Position numbers and translations under genes: made by a program
The notes under the pieces: model-generated
Seen by the model: only the letters and a program-made list of their open reading frames with translations
The model's database searches: none
What the model was told of the DNA's origin: nothing
Shown: piece by piece, positions 43,852 through 53,491 of the stretch
Numbering within the stretch: position 1 is the first letter of the stretch
How the letters are laid out: every line of letters starts with the position of its first letter
From: CAVRTM01 sp963696105
Lineage (GTDB): Bacteria > Actinomycetota > Actinomycetes > Actinomycetales > Dermatophilaceae
Assembly (NCBI GenBank): GCA_963696105.1
Contig: CAVOIP010000005.1
Coordinates: 1,116,001 to 1,180,000 of the forward strand
Length of the DNA: 64,000 nucleotides
Direction of reading: 5' to 3'

Positions 43852-44910
43852 TCAGCCCGCCGCCCATGCCGTCCACCTCTGCGTCGCCGCGTCCTGGTTC
43901 TTCGCCCACCAGGCCTGGTCTTGGACGATGCCCTTCTCCTTCACCCCGGGCTGGGTGGACAGGAACGACGTGATGAGCGGGTCGACCTTCGGCTTGGCGT
44001 CGGAGTTGATCGGCGAGTAGGGGATCGTTTCTGTCAGCTTCGCCTGGGCCTGCGCACCGGTGGCGTACGCGATGAACTTCATGGCAGCCGCCTTGTTCTT
44101 CGAGCCCTTCGGCACCATGAAGACGTCGTAGACAGCCATGTTCTCGTTCCACTGCGGAGCGAACGGGGCGCCGTTCTTCACTGCGTTGTAACCGCGGCCG
44201 GTCCAGGCGAGGAGCATGTCGACCTCGCCCTTCTCCATCATCTGCTGGCTTTGGGCGCCGGTGTCCCAGAAGACGAGGTCCTTCTTGATGGTGTTGAGCT
44301 TCTTCTCCGCGCGGGCGTAGTCGAGCGGGTAGAGCTTGTCCTTCGGCACCCCGTCGGCCAGGAGGGCCGCCTCGTAGCCGCCGCCCTGCGCCGCGTTTTG
44401 GAGCGCACGCTTGCCGGGGAACTTCGCGGTGTCGAAGAAGTCGTGCCAGTTCTGGGGCGGGGTCGGGTACTTCTTCTTGTTGTACATCAGCACGTACGCG
44501 TAGCTCATGGACGGCACGGAGCAGTCCGAGACGAACTCCTTCGGCATCTTCGACTTGTCGATGACAGAGAAGTCCAGCTTCTCCGCGTACTTGTCGCAGT
44601 TGCCGATCGGGAAGAACGGGTCTGCATCGACGACGTCCCACTGAACGTTCCCGGACTCGACCATCGACTTGATCTTGGCGTAGTCGGTGGGCCCGTCCTG
44701 GTTCATGGTGATCTTGGTGGCGGCCGTGTACGGGTCGGTCATGGCCGTCTTCTGGGCGTCCTGGTAGGCGCCGCCAAAGGACACGAAAGTCATGGACTTC
44801 GTCTCGCTCGCCGGCTTGGAAGCCGAGCTCGAGGAGCCGCCGCAGGCTGCGAGACCGAGCACGAGGAGACAGCCCACGCCCACCGCACCATGTTTTCTGG
44901 AGAGCATCAT
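43852..44910 (-). CDS. potD: Spermidine/putrescine-type substrate-binding lipoprotein (PotD-like)
   Basis: A 352-residue lipoprotein with lipobox LAAC (LVLGLAACGGSS). The mature part is a family-1/8 binding protein: SMTFVSFGGAYQDAQKTAM, DVVDADPFFPIGNCDKY, DTAKFPGKRALQNA, LAWTGRGYNAVK and WNENMAVYDVFMVPKGSKNK. GGAYQDAQ is typical of the subgroup importing putrescine and related amines. ATG 44910 is taken for its AGAAAGG site; the next codon is also ATG. First gene of the potD-potB-potC-potA-ureohydrolase-oxidase-DUF1989 operon. Tandem TATCCA boxes lie 77-90 bp upstream. Confidence 0.9.
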   Translation of the reverse strand: MMLSRKHGAVGVGCLLVLGLAACGGSSSSASKPASETKSMTFVSFGGAYQDAQKTAMTDPYTAATKITMNQDGPTDYAKIKSMVESGNVQWDVVDADPFFPIGNCDKYAEKLDFSVIDKSKMPKEFVSDCSVPSMSYAYVLMYNKKKYPTPPQNWHDFFDTAKFPGKRALQNAAQGGGYEAALLADGVPKDKLYPLDYARAEKKLNTIKKDLVFWDTGAQSQQMMEKGEVDMLLAWTGRGYNAVKNGAPFAPQWNENMAVYDVFMVPKGSKNKAAAMKFIAYATGAQAQAKLTETIPYSPINSDAKPKVDPLITSFLSTQPGVKEKGIVQDQAWWAKNQDAATQRWTAWAAG

Positions 44911-44986
44911 TGCCCTTTCTGTCACGCGCCACCCGCCGACGGATGGTGATTGCGCCGACGCTAGCGCGCCCCGTAGCCCGACACAA

Positions 44987-45000
44987 TATCCAGTATCCAA
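44987..45000. promoter_or_regulatory. Tandem TATCCA boxes upstream of the polyamine operon
   Basis: TATCCAG (44987-44993) is followed directly by TATCCAA (44994-45000). The same TATCCAG occurs at 47084-47090 in the other intergenic region of this locus. Candidate binding sites for the GntR protein encoded at 45128-45805. Confidence 0.45.
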
Positions 45001-45080
45001 TTCTTTATGGGGTGTCTCATCTAAGGGGGAGGGGTCGCCCCGCGCGCACCAACCTGCGGAGACGGCGGGACGGCACGACG

Positions 45081-45110
45081 GAGGGCACGGTCGCCGGCGA
45101 CCGTGCCCTC
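45081..45110 (-). terminator. 30-bp perfect palindrome, terminator of the gntR operon
   Basis: GAGGGCACGGTCGCC is followed immediately by its exact reverse complement. As RNA this folds into a very stable stem 18 bp past the gntR stop at 45128. It separates the CaiB-gntR transcript from the polyamine operon downstream. Confidence 0.75.
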
Positions 45111-45127
45111 AGTGGTCGGGACCGCGG

Positions 45128-45805
45128 TCAGGCCTCGGGCGTGCCCTCCATAGCCATGGCGCCGGTGATCTCGTCGATGGCGTGCTGCCGGTGCTCGTCG
45201 AGCGATCGCACGACGGCCTCAACGTCCCCGTCGGCGACGGCCCGCACGATGCCGGCGTGCTCGGCCCGCACGCGGTGCCGGTTGTCGGCGTCGGCGTAGT
45301 AGAAGGACCTGTACACATCCGTGGCGTCCCAAAGAATCCGCACGAGATGGGTCAGGCGGGGCATGCCAGCGGCCTCCACGAGGAGGAAGTGGAACCGGCG
45401 GTTCGCCTCGCTCATGGCGGCGTAGTCCTCGTCGTCGCCGGAGTTGTCGACGTCGCGCGCGGCCTGCGCCAGCGCGCGGACCTCTTCGGGGCCGAACAGC
45501 GGCACGGAGATGCGCGCCGCCTCGGTCTCGAGCAGCTGGCGGATCCGGTAGGCCTCGCGCAGGTCGGCCAGGTCCAGCCGGGTGACCGAGTACCCATGGT
45601 GGGCCTGGTACTCCACCTGCCCCTCTCCTTGGAGGATCTTCAGCGCCTCACGCACGGGCACCCGACTCACTCCCAGCCGCTCGGCCACAGCGCCCTGGGC
45701 GATCGGCTGTCCCGGCTTGAACTCCCCCGAGGCGATCGCCCGGCGCAACTCCACCAGCACGGCCTCTTGCGCGGTTGGCGGTCGGCGGTACGGCGCGGCG
45801 CTCAT
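45128..45805 (-). CDS. GntR-family regulator with FCD domain
   Basis: A 225-residue regulator. The winged helix at the N-terminus (LRRAIASGEFKPGQPIAQGAVAERLGVSRVPVREALKIL) is followed by an FCD ligand domain with metal-site residues in DYAAMSEANRRFHFLLVEAAG, RAEHAGIVRAV and LDEHRQHAIDEI (Asp and three His). FCD regulators of this type respond to carboxylates. ATG 45805 overlaps the CaiB stop by 4 bp. TATCCA boxes on both sides of its operon are possible sites. Confidence 0.92.
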   Translation of the reverse strand: MSAAPYRRPPTAQEAVLVELRRAIASGEFKPGQPIAQGAVAERLGVSRVPVREALKILQGEGQVEYQAHHGYSVTRLDLADLREAYRIRQLLETEAARISVPLFGPEEVRALAQAARDVDNSGDDEDYAAMSEANRRFHFLLVEAAGMPRLTHLVRILWDATDVYRSFYYADADNRHRVRAEHAGIVRAVADGDVEAVVRSLDEHRQHAIDEITGAMAMEGTPEA

Positions 45806-47073
45806 GAGCGCACCCCGGGCCCGGCCTGAGCACCTACGCCGGCACCGGGCGCCTCGGTGTCGGGTCCGATGCCGGCTTCGCCGTTCTGCCCCAGCAGGGG
45901 TGGCGCTGAGCGGTACACGGCGGGAGTGCGGGAGAGCCGGATCGGGTTGGCGACGGTGGCGACGCTGGCTGAAGTCACGGTGCCATCCTGCCCGACCTCC
46001 GGTGCGCCCACGGCCGTCCGCGGCACGCGCGCCACGGGGCTCAGGCCGAGTTCGGCGGCCAACGCGAACCCCTGCTCGATCGTGTTGATGGGGCCGCACG
46101 GCACACCACGGGCCATGAGCGCCCGGAACCAGTGGTCGGCCGACTGTGTGCTTAGCCGCCCGGTGAGCAGGACGCGGAGCTCCTCGCGGTGAGCCACCCG
46201 CTGCTCGTTCGTGGCGAACCGCGGATCCTGAGCCACGGCGGGCATACCCAGCACGTCACAAAGCGCAACGAACTGGCGGTCGTTGCCGACCGCGAGCACC
46301 AATAGCCGGTCCTGAGCCTGGAACGTCTCGTAGGGCGCGATGCTGGGATGCCGGTTGCCCATGCGCTCGGGCACGACCCCTGCCTCGACGTAGCCCTGAG
46401 CCTGGTTCGCGAGCGCGGAAAGCAGGGAGGACAGCAGGTTGACCTCGACGCGCTGGCCCTCGCCGGTGCGGGCGGCATGGCGCACCGCCGCGAGGATGCC
46501 CAGCGCTGCGTGCAGGCCCGTGACGACGTCGACGAGGGCCACGCCCACCTTCGTGGGTTCACCATCGGGGTCGCCGGTGATCGACATGAGGCCACCCGCG
46601 GCCTGCACGAGGAGGTCATAGCCGGGCAGAGCGGCCCCGTCGCCGGAGCCGAAGCCTGTGACCGAGCAGTAGACGAGCCGGCGGTTAGCCGCCCGAAGCG
46701 TGTCGTAATCGAGGCCGAGCCGGTCCATGACGCCGGGTCGGAAGTTCTCAACCACCACGTCCGCCCGCTGCGCCAGGTCACGGGCGGCGGCGCGTCCCTG
46801 CTCGGTCGTGAGGTCCGCGATGACGGACTGCTTGTTGCGGTTCACCCCCTGGAAGTACGTCGCCTGGCCGTCAGACCACGGCGGCCCCCACGCACGGGTG
46901 TCGTCGCCGAGGCCGGGACGCTCCACCTTGACCACCTCCGCGCCGAAGTCAGCAAGCAACATCGTGGCGTAGGGGGCAGCGAGGACTCGTCCGAAGTCGG
47001 CGATCAGCAGTCCGTCCAAGGCCCCCTCGTGGGGATACCGCTCATCTTCGGGGCAGGGCTCCGGCTGCGACAT
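45802..47073 (-). CDS. CaiB/BaiF-family CoA-transferase
   Basis: A 423-residue class III CoA-transferase. Family landmarks: LLIADFGRVLAAPYATMLLADFGAEVVKVERPGLGDDTR, NRNKQSVIADL, VVVENFRPGVMDRLGLDYDTL, and YCSVTGFGSGDGAALPGYD. The catalytic Asp is expected in the GYDLLVQAAGG region. This class includes succinyl-CoA:glutarate and carnitine CoA-transferases. The glutaryl-CoA dehydrogenase gene close by favours glutarate as acceptor. Start ATG 47073; operon with gntR, divergent from the flavin oxidoreductase. Confidence 0.9.
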   Translation of the reverse strand: MSQPEPCPEDERYPHEGALDGLLIADFGRVLAAPYATMLLADFGAEVVKVERPGLGDDTRAWGPPWSDGQATYFQGVNRNKQSVIADLTTEQGRAAARDLAQRADVVVENFRPGVMDRLGLDYDTLRAANRRLVYCSVTGFGSGDGAALPGYDLLVQAAGGLMSITGDPDGEPTKVGVALVDVVTGLHAALGILAAVRHAARTGEGQRVEVNLLSSLLSALANQAQGYVEAGVVPERMGNRHPSIAPYETFQAQDRLLVLAVGNDRQFVALCDVLGMPAVAQDPRFATNEQRVAHREELRVLLTGRLSTQSADHWFRALMARGVPCGPINTIEQGFALAAELGLSPVARVPRTAVGAPEVGQDGTVTSASVATVANPIRLSRTPAVYRSAPPLLGQNGEAGIGPDTEAPGAGVGAQAGPGVRS

Positions 47074-47083
47074 TGAAATAATG

Positions 47084-47090
47084 TATCCAG
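47084..47090. promoter_or_regulatory. TATCCAG box in the caiB/flavin-oxidoreductase intergenic region
   Basis: The same 7-mer found twice upstream of the polyamine operon lies 11 bp before the caiB start and 102 bp before the divergent gene. Suggests shared control by the adjacent GntR protein. Confidence 0.4.
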
Positions 47091-47192
47091 TCTTCACTTT
47101 CTGGCATAGTGGCCGCACCGTGCGGTCGATGACGCCCCGGCCGGCGCCCCTTCTCGTGCGGTCCCCCGGACCGATCTGCGAGGAGACCTCCA

Positions 47193-49229
47193 GTGACCCA
47201 GACCCCTGTGACGACCAGCACCGCGTTTCCGCACCTTTTCAGCCCCTTGCAAGTCGGCTCGGTCCTCCTCAAGAACCGGGTCATCTCTTCAGGTCACGAC
47301 ACCGTCATGGCCGACCACGGCCACGTCACCGAACAGCTCATCGCCTACCACCGTGCCCGGGCCGAGGGCGGTGCCGCCCTCATCGTTCTGCAGGTGGCCG
47401 GGGTGCACCCGACCGCCAAGTACACCTCGCACATGCTCATGGCCGACACCGACGAGTGCATCGAGGGCTACCGGCGGCTGTGCGCCGAGCTCAAGCCGCA
47501 TGGTTGTGCCGTCTTCGGCCAGCTCTTCCACGGTGGCCGCGAGACGACGGCCTCCGATGACGGATCGCTGCCGGTGGCCTACGCACCATCCAGCGTGCCC
47601 AACGAGCGGTTCGGCGTCATGCCCCGCGCCCTTGACCGGCCGCTCATCGCCGACATCGTCGAGGGGTTCGGCGCTGCCGCGGCACGGCTGCAACGGGCCG
47701 GCTTGGACGGGGTCGAGCTGGTCGCCTCACACGGGTACCTGCCTGGCGAGTTTCTCGACCCGGGGGTCAACGTGCGCACCGACGAGTACGGCGGCACCCC
47801 GGAAAACCGCGCCCGCTTCCTACGCGAGTGCCTGAGCTCCATCCGGGCCCACGTCGGCCCGGACATGGTTGTCGGGGTGCGGGTCTCGACCGAAGAAGAC
47901 CCCGATGACCCGGGGCGCCAGCAGGAGCTGCTAGCTGCACTGAGGGGCTGCGCCGACGATGCGCTTCTGGACTACGTCAGCGTCGTCCTGGGCACGTCCG
48001 CGACGCTTGCCGGCTCGGATCACATCGCGCCGCCGATGACCCGCCCGGCGGGGTACGTCGCCCCGTATGCCGCGCGCGTGCGTGAGGCGGTGCCCGCGCC
48101 GGTGATGGTGGCCGGTCGCGTGAACCAGCCCCAAGAGGCCGAGGCGATCCTGGTCGGCGGCCAGGCCGACGCGGTGGCGATGACCCGGGCGTTGATCTGC
48201 GACCCGGAGATGCCGCGCAAGGCGGCCGCCGGCGAGACCGAGGGGATCCGGGCCTGCATCGCCTGCAACCAGGCCTGCATCGGCCACTTCCAAGCCGGGT
48301 ACCCCATCTCCTGCATCCAGCGGCCCGAGACGGGCCGAGAGGTCCGCTTCGGCACCATTCGGCGGGCTCCCGCGCCCGGCCGCGTCGTCGTCGTGGGCGC
48401 CGGTCCGGCCGGCATGAAGGCCGCCATCACCGCGGCCCGCCAGGGCCATGAGGTGGTCCTCCTCGAGAAGGAGTCGCGGGTGGGCGGGCAGGTCCGCCTC
48501 GCGGAGCGGCTCCCGGGGCGTGCCGAGTTCGGCGGTGCCACGACGAACCTGGTCGCCGAGATGGAGCCGCTCGGCATCGACCTTCGCACCTCGACGGCGG
48601 CCGACCGCGACCTCGTCCTCGGCCTGCGCCCCCATGCCGTCGTCGTAGCCACCGGGTCACAGCCGCGGGCCGTCGACCTCGAGATCGCCGAGGGCGCCCA
48701 CTGCGTCGACGCCCGGGATGTCGTCGCCGGTGCCGAACTGCCGCGCGGCCGGGTGGTCATAGCGGACTGGCGCTGCGACTGGGTGGGCCTGGGCACCGCA
48801 CTCCTCCTGGCCGAGCGTGGTCACCGGGTGACGCTGGCCATCTCCGGTTACCACGCGGGGCAGCGCATCCAGCAGTACGTGCGCGACGAGATGATCGCTG
48901 CCGCCGCCCGGGCACACATCGACGTGCTGCCGCTGGTGCGGCCGTACGGCGCAGACGACGACACCGTCTACCTCCAGCACGTGCTGACCGGCGAGCCGGT
49001 GCTCGTCGAGGACGTCTCCGGGCTGGTCCTGGCCCAAGGCAGCACGTCCGTCGATGCGCTGGCCGAACAGCTGCGGGCGGATGTGCCGGTGCACCTCATC
49101 GGCGACGCCCTCGCGCCGCGGACCGTGGAGGAGGCCGTGCTGGAGGGCCTCCTCGTGGGTGAAGCACTGCTGGAGACGGCGGGCGGTCGGCCCCACGTCG
49201 CAGCCCAGCGCGCTGCCGCGCGCGCCTGA
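47193..49229 (+). CDS. NADH:flavin oxidoreductase of the dienoyl-CoA reductase / N-demethylase family
   Basis: A 678-residue two-part flavoenzyme. The N-terminal TIM barrel (about 10-350) has FSPLQVGSVLLKNRV, GQLFHGGRE and the GLDGVELVASHGYLPGEFLDP active-site helix. A 4Fe-4S cysteine cluster follows (CIACNQACIGH ... SCIQRP). The C-terminal half holds FAD/NAD domains (VVVVGAGPAGMKAAITAARQGHEVVLLE). Relatives include 2,4-dienoyl-CoA reductase, trimethylamine dehydrogenase and N-methylproline demethylases. Substrate unclear: the locus suggests either an N-methylated amine or an unsaturated acyl-CoA. Divergent from caiB-gntR. Confidence 0.9.
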   Translation: MTQTPVTTSTAFPHLFSPLQVGSVLLKNRVISSGHDTVMADHGHVTEQLIAYHRARAEGGAALIVLQVAGVHPTAKYTSHMLMADTDECIEGYRRLCAELKPHGCAVFGQLFHGGRETTASDDGSLPVAYAPSSVPNERFGVMPRALDRPLIADIVEGFGAAAARLQRAGLDGVELVASHGYLPGEFLDPGVNVRTDEYGGTPENRARFLRECLSSIRAHVGPDMVVGVRVSTEEDPDDPGRQQELLAALRGCADDALLDYVSVVLGTSATLAGSDHIAPPMTRPAGYVAPYAARVREAVPAPVMVAGRVNQPQEAEAILVGGQADAVAMTRALICDPEMPRKAAAGETEGIRACIACNQACIGHFQAGYPISCIQRPETGREVRFGTIRRAPAPGRVVVVGAGPAGMKAAITAARQGHEVVLLEKESRVGGQVRLAERLPGRAEFGGATTNLVAEMEPLGIDLRTSTAADRDLVLGLRPHAVVVATGSQPRAVDLEIAEGAHCVDARDVVAGAELPRGRVVIADWRCDWVGLGTALLLAERGHRVTLAISGYHAGQRIQQYVRDEMIAAAARAHIDVLPLVRPYGADDDTVYLQHVLTGEPVLVEDVSGLVLAQGSTSVDALAEQLRADVPVHLIGDALAPRTVEEAVLEGLLVGEALLETAGGRPHVAAQRAAARA

Positions 49230-49264
49230 GTCCGGCGCCGACGACGGCGCGCGCCAGAGGGGCG

Positions 49265-49291
49265 GCCGGGCGGCGGTCACCGCCGCCCGGC
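49265..49291. terminator. Bidirectional hairpin terminator
   Basis: GCCGGGCGGCGG (49265-49276) and CCGCCGCCCGGC (49280-49291) are perfect 12-bp arms with a 3-base loop, between the convergent flavin oxidoreductase and glutaryl-CoA dehydrogenase genes. Confidence 0.8.
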
Positions 49292-49298
49292 TACCCGC

Positions 49299-50492
49299 TC
49301 AGCGGAAGGCGGCCTGGCCGGTCAGGGCTTGGCCCACCATCAGGGTGTGCATCTCCTCCGTGCCCTCGTAGGTCAGCACCGACTCCAGGTTGTTGGCGTG
49401 GCGCATCACCGGGTACTCCAACGAGATCCCGTTGGCCCCCAGCACCGTGCGGGCGGTGCGGCAGATCTCAATGGCCTTGGTGACGTTGTTCAGCTTGCCC
49501 ACGCTGACCTGGTCCGGACGCAGGCCCTTGAGGTCCTTGAGCCGGCCGAGGTGCAGGGCCAGAAGGGTGCCGTTGGTCAGCTCGACCGTCATCTGGGCCA
49601 ACTTGTTCTGGGTCAGCTGGAAGCCGGCGATGGGTCTGCCGAACTGCTGCCGGTCGATGCTGTAGGACAGGGCAGACTCAAGCGCACTGCGGGCCGCGCC
49701 CATGGCGCCCCAGATGATGCCGTAGCGGGCCTCGTTGAGGCACGACAGCGGGCCCTTCAGGCCCCGTACCTCGGGGAAGACGGCGTCGGCGGGCAGCCGG
49801 ACGTTCTCGAGGATGAGCTCGCTGGTGATCGAGGCCCGCAGCGACAGCTTGTGCTTGATCTCAGGTGCCGAGAAGCCAGGACTGCTCGTGGGAACGACGA
49901 AGCCGCGAATTCCGCCGTGCTCCTCCCCCGCGTTGGCCCACACCACCGCGACATCGGCGATGGAACCGTTGGTGATCCACATCTTCACGCCGTTGAGCAC
50001 CCAGTCGCCGCCGTCCCTGCGGGCGCGGGTGCGCATGCCGGCGGGGTCGGAGCCCTGGTCGGGCTCGGTCAGGCCGAAGCAGCCGATCGCCTCGCCAGCG
50101 GCCATGGCCGGCAGCCACTCCTGCTTCTGCTCCTCTGTTCCGAAGCGCCAGATGGCGAACATCGCCAGTGACCCCTGCACGGACACCAGGGACCGGATGC
50201 CCGAGTCCGACGCCTCGAGCTCGAGACACGCCAGGCCGTAGTCGACGGCGCTCATGCCGGCGCAGCTGTAACCCTCCAGGTGCATCCCGAGCAGGCCCAT
50301 GGCGCCCAGTTCCTTGGCGAGCTCGCGGGCCACGGGCAGCTCGCCCCGCTCGAACCAGTCCGCGACGTAGGGGTCGACGCTCTTGTCGCACACCTGCCGG
50401 ACGGCGTCGCGGACCGCCTTCTCGTCGGCGCTGAGAAACTCGTCGATCTCCACGAGGTCAAGGGGGTTGGGCTTGCTGTGGTTCTGCTTCAC
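49299..50492 (-). CDS. gcdH: Glutaryl-CoA dehydrogenase
   Basis: A 397-residue acyl-CoA dehydrogenase that oxidises and decarboxylates glutaryl-CoA to crotonyl-CoA. The GCDH branch is recognisable from RSLVSVQGSLAMFAIWRFGTEEQK, IGCFGLTEPDQGSDPAGM, QQFGRPIAGFQLTQNKLA, RTVLGANGISLEYPVMRH and the catalytic glutamate in TYEGTEEMHTLMVGQALTG. GTG start with GAGG 8 bases upstream. It is the last gene of the gabT-aldehyde dehydrogenase operon, and with the nearby CaiB enzyme would complete glutarate breakdown. Confidence 0.93.
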   Translation of the reverse strand: MKQNHSKPNPLDLVEIDEFLSADEKAVRDAVRQVCDKSVDPYVADWFERGELPVARELAKELGAMGLLGMHLEGYSCAGMSAVDYGLACLELEASDSGIRSLVSVQGSLAMFAIWRFGTEEQKQEWLPAMAAGEAIGCFGLTEPDQGSDPAGMRTRARRDGGDWVLNGVKMWITNGSIADVAVVWANAGEEHGGIRGFVVPTSSPGFSAPEIKHKLSLRASITSELILENVRLPADAVFPEVRGLKGPLSCLNEARYGIIWGAMGAARSALESALSYSIDRQQFGRPIAGFQLTQNKLAQMTVELTNGTLLALHLGRLKDLKGLRPDQVSVGKLNNVTKAIEICRTARTVLGANGISLEYPVMRHANNLESVLTYEGTEEMHTLMVGQALTGQAAFR

Positions 50493-50501
50493 GGTGGTAC
50501 C

Positions 50502-51992
50502 TCAGTGCTCTCGTGGGTGGGTCGGTGTCAGGGGCAGGCCCCACGGGTTGGCGTCCTGCAGGGCGGGCGGTAGCGCGGCGTCCGGAACGCCCTGAAATGA
50601 CACCGGGCGGGTGAACCGGTCGAGGGCATGCGCACCCACGCTGGTCGCCTCGGGCCGGCTCGTCGCCGGCCACGGGCCGCCATGGTGCATCGCGTCGACA
50701 CAGGCAACCCCGGTGGGCCATCCGTCGACGATCACCCGACCGGTCTGCGCGGCGAGTTGACCGACCACCGCAGGCAGGTCGGCGTCGCCGGCGCCGCCGC
50801 CGAACACGCAGCCGGCCAGCGAGGACTGCAGCCGGGCGAGGATGTCAAGGGCCTGATCCACCGCGTCGTACTCCGCGACGAGCGCGACCGGCCCGAAGCA
50901 TTCCTCCACCAGGCGCGAGCCCGGCCGGAGGTCGTTGGCCTCGACGCGCACCACGGCCGCCGTTGCCGCATACCCATCGGAGGGGGACGACCCCGCCGCG
51001 AGCACCTCGCCGCCTGAGCGCTGAAGCGCGTTGACGCCCTCGCGGTAGGCCTCGGCGATACCCGAGCTGAGGAGCCACGCGCCCTCATGGGCGCGCACCT
51101 GCTCGGCGACCGCCTCGGCGGCCCCGGCGCCACGCGGGGCAAGGAGCAGACCCGGCTTGGTGCAGAACTGTCCGCCGCCCAGGGTGAACGACGCCACGAA
51201 GCCGGCCGCTACCTCTGCGATGCGCCCGACCGCGGCTGGCGTCACGACGACGGGGTTGACCGTGCCCATCTCGGCGAAGACGGGGATCGGGACGTCCCGC
51301 CGGGCGGCACGCTCGACGAGGGCCAGGCCCCCGCGCTGCGACCCGGTGAAGCCGACGGCCGCGATCGCGGGGGCGTCCACGAGCCTCAGCCCGGCATCGA
51401 AGCCCACGACCAGGCCCAGCGTGCCGGCCGGGGCGTCAGCCTCCGCCAGCGCGGCGGTGGCCACCTCGACAAGGGCGACCGCGAGCCGTGGGTGCGCCGG
51501 ATGGGCCTTGACGACAACGGGGCAGCCGGCCGCGATGGCCGAGCAGGTGTCGTGCCCGACGGTGCCGAACTGGAAGGGGAAGTTGCTTGCGCCGAAAACG
51601 GCGACCGGCCCGAGCGGGGTGTTGACCCGCCGCAGGTCCACGCCGCTGGCGTCGTCGGCCCGCTGAACCCGGGCGCCGAGCCAGTGCCCGCGCGCGGCGA
51701 CGGCGCCGTAGTAGCGCGCGTTGCTCGCCGCCTTGGCAAGCTCGCCGCGCAGCCGCGGCTCGCCGAGGGCGGTCTCCTCGTCGGCGATGGCGACGAGGCG
51801 GTCGGCGTCGGCCTCCAGGGCCGCGGCGAGCGCTTCGAGCCAGCGCTGTCGCTGCTGCGGGGCTGTGGCGGCGACGGCGGCGGCGGCTCCCGCGGCGGCG
51901 GCGACGGTGGCCGCTACCTGGCCCGACGTCGAGTGGTCGGGCCCGGCGGCGGCTGAGCCGGTGCGCGGGCTGTGGCTCAGGTCCGTGCTCAC
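50502..51992 (-). CDS. NAD(P)-dependent aldehyde dehydrogenase, semialdehyde type
   Basis: A 496-residue aldehyde dehydrogenase. Catalytic Cys is in GGGQFCTKPG and the general base Glu in FAEMGTVNPV; the cofactor loop is GFTGSQRGG. The N-terminus with long alanine runs and the QFC context resemble 2,5-dioxovalerate (alpha-ketoglutaric semialdehyde) dehydrogenases. In this operon it would oxidise succinate or glutarate semialdehyde made by the aminotransferase. GTG 51992 overlaps the aminotransferase stop by 4 bp (GTGA). Confidence 0.9.
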   Translation of the reverse strand: MSTDLSHSPRTGSAAAGPDHSTSGQVAATVAAAAGAAAAVAATAPQQRQRWLEALAAALEADADRLVAIADEETALGEPRLRGELAKAASNARYYGAVAARGHWLGARVQRADDASGVDLRRVNTPLGPVAVFGASNFPFQFGTVGHDTCSAIAAGCPVVVKAHPAHPRLAVALVEVATAALAEADAPAGTLGLVVGFDAGLRLVDAPAIAAVGFTGSQRGGLALVERAARRDVPIPVFAEMGTVNPVVVTPAAVGRIAEVAAGFVASFTLGGGQFCTKPGLLLAPRGAGAAEAVAEQVRAHEGAWLLSSGIAEAYREGVNALQRSGGEVLAAGSSPSDGYAATAAVVRVEANDLRPGSRLVEECFGPVALVAEYDAVDQALDILARLQSSLAGCVFGGGAGDADLPAVVGQLAAQTGRVIVDGWPTGVACVDAMHHGGPWPATSRPEATSVGAHALDRFTRPVSFQGVPDAALPPALQDANPWGLPLTPTHPREH

Positions 51993-53371
51993 GCGTGCTC
52001 CCGGAGTGCGGCGGCGAGGATGTCAAGTCCCTCGGCCAGCAGGTCGTCACCGATCACCAGCGGGGGCAACAGGCGGATGACGTTGCCGAACGTGCCGCAG
52101 ACCAGCGTCAGGACCCCGTGGCGGTGGCACGCGGCGGACACCGCAGCGGCAGTCTCCGGGTCGCGGCTCGAGGGTGCCGGGCCCGACGATCTCGACGGCC
52201 ATCATCGCGCCGCGGCCGCGCAGCTCGGCCACCGCGGGCGCCTCGGCGACGACCGGCTCGAGCCGCTCCCGGATCAGGCTGCTCGATGTGCTGGGCGCGC
52301 CCCACGAGGTCGTGGGTCTGCACCATCTCGAACACGCCGAGGGCGGCGGCGCAGGCGAGCGGGTTGCCGGCATACGTCCCGCCGAGGCCGCCGGGTGCGG
52401 CGCCGGCCATGATCTCCGCCCGGCCGGTCACCGCCGAAAGCGGCAGGCCGCCGGCCAGCGCCTTGGCGGTGACGATGACGTCGGGCACGACGCCCTCGTG
52501 CTCGCTGGCGAAGAGGGCGCCGGTGCGGGCCATTCCGCTTTGAACCTCGTCGGCGACGAGGACGATGCCGTGCCGGCGGGCGATCTCCTGCACCCCCGGA
52601 AGGAACCCGGCGGCAGGCACGATGAAGCCGCCCTCGCCCTGCACCGGCTCGACGACGATGGCGGCGATCGTCTCTGGTCCGACGCTGCTCGAGCAGCTCT
52701 TCGAGGGCGGCGAGCGCCTCCTCGGCGGCGCGTTCAGGGCCGGTAGGCCAGCGCAGCGGATACGGGAACGGGGCCCGGTGGACGTCGGTCGCGAGCGGAC
52801 CGAAGCCGGCCTTGTACGGCTTTTCCTTGGCGGTCATCGCCATCGTCAGAAGGCTACGGCCGTGGTAGGCATGGTCGAAGACGACGACGCCGGGCCGACC
52901 GGTGCTGGCCCGAGCGATCTTCACGGCGTTCTCGATCGCCTCGGCGCCGGTGCTGAACAGCGCGGTCGTCTTGGGGTGGTCTCCGGGGGTGCGCTTGTTG
53001 AGCCAGTCGGCGACCTCGACGTAGCCCTCGTACTCGGTGACGAGAAAGCAGGTGTGTGTGAACTTCGCGGCTTGCACCTGCACCCGCCGGACTACCTCCG
53101 GGGCGCTCGCGCCCACGCTGGTGACGGCGATGCCCGAGGCAAAGTCGATGAGGTGGTTGCCGTCGACGTCGACGATGATGCCGCCGCCGGCACGGTCGAC
53201 GAAGACCGCCAGGGTCTTGCCCAGCCCGGGTGGCAGGGCGCCGTCGCGCCGCTGCTGCAGTTCCCTCGAGCGCGGGCCGGGCAGGTCGGTCACGAGGATG
53301 CGCCGCTGCTCCGGCTGGCCGTCGGGATCAGCGGGACCGGCCGCGTGTGGCTGGGTCGCCAGAGTCGTCAT
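51989..53371 (-). pseudogene. gabT: 4-aminobutyrate / 5-aminovalerate aminotransferase (GabT-type), three frameshifts
   Basis: A class III PLP aminotransferase, about 459 residues when repaired. First frame: DVDGNHLIDFASGIAVTSVG, ALFSTGAEAIENAVKIAR, VVFDHAYHGRSLLTMAMTAK. Second frame: VQGEGGFIVPAAGFLPGVQEI, LVADEVQSGMARTGALFASEH, and the PLP lysine in VIVTAKALAGGLPLSA. Two more frames give LEPVVAEAPAVAELRGRGAMMAVEIV and TFGNVIRLLPPLVIGDDLL. Extra bases at about 52681, 52281 and 52163 break it, each a single base after a codon. The enzyme moves the amino group of GABA or 5-aminovalerate to 2-oxoglutarate. Divergent from the PucR regulator. Confidence 0.9.
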
Positions 53372-53491
53372 GGGTTATTGCCTCCAGGTGTCGTCAGGGG
53401 CCTCACGCTAGGAGCCGGCGGCGCCGGGGCGCATTGGTTAGAGTGCCCGATCCCACCAGTTCTTCGTGCATTCCGACCATTCAGGAGCCGT

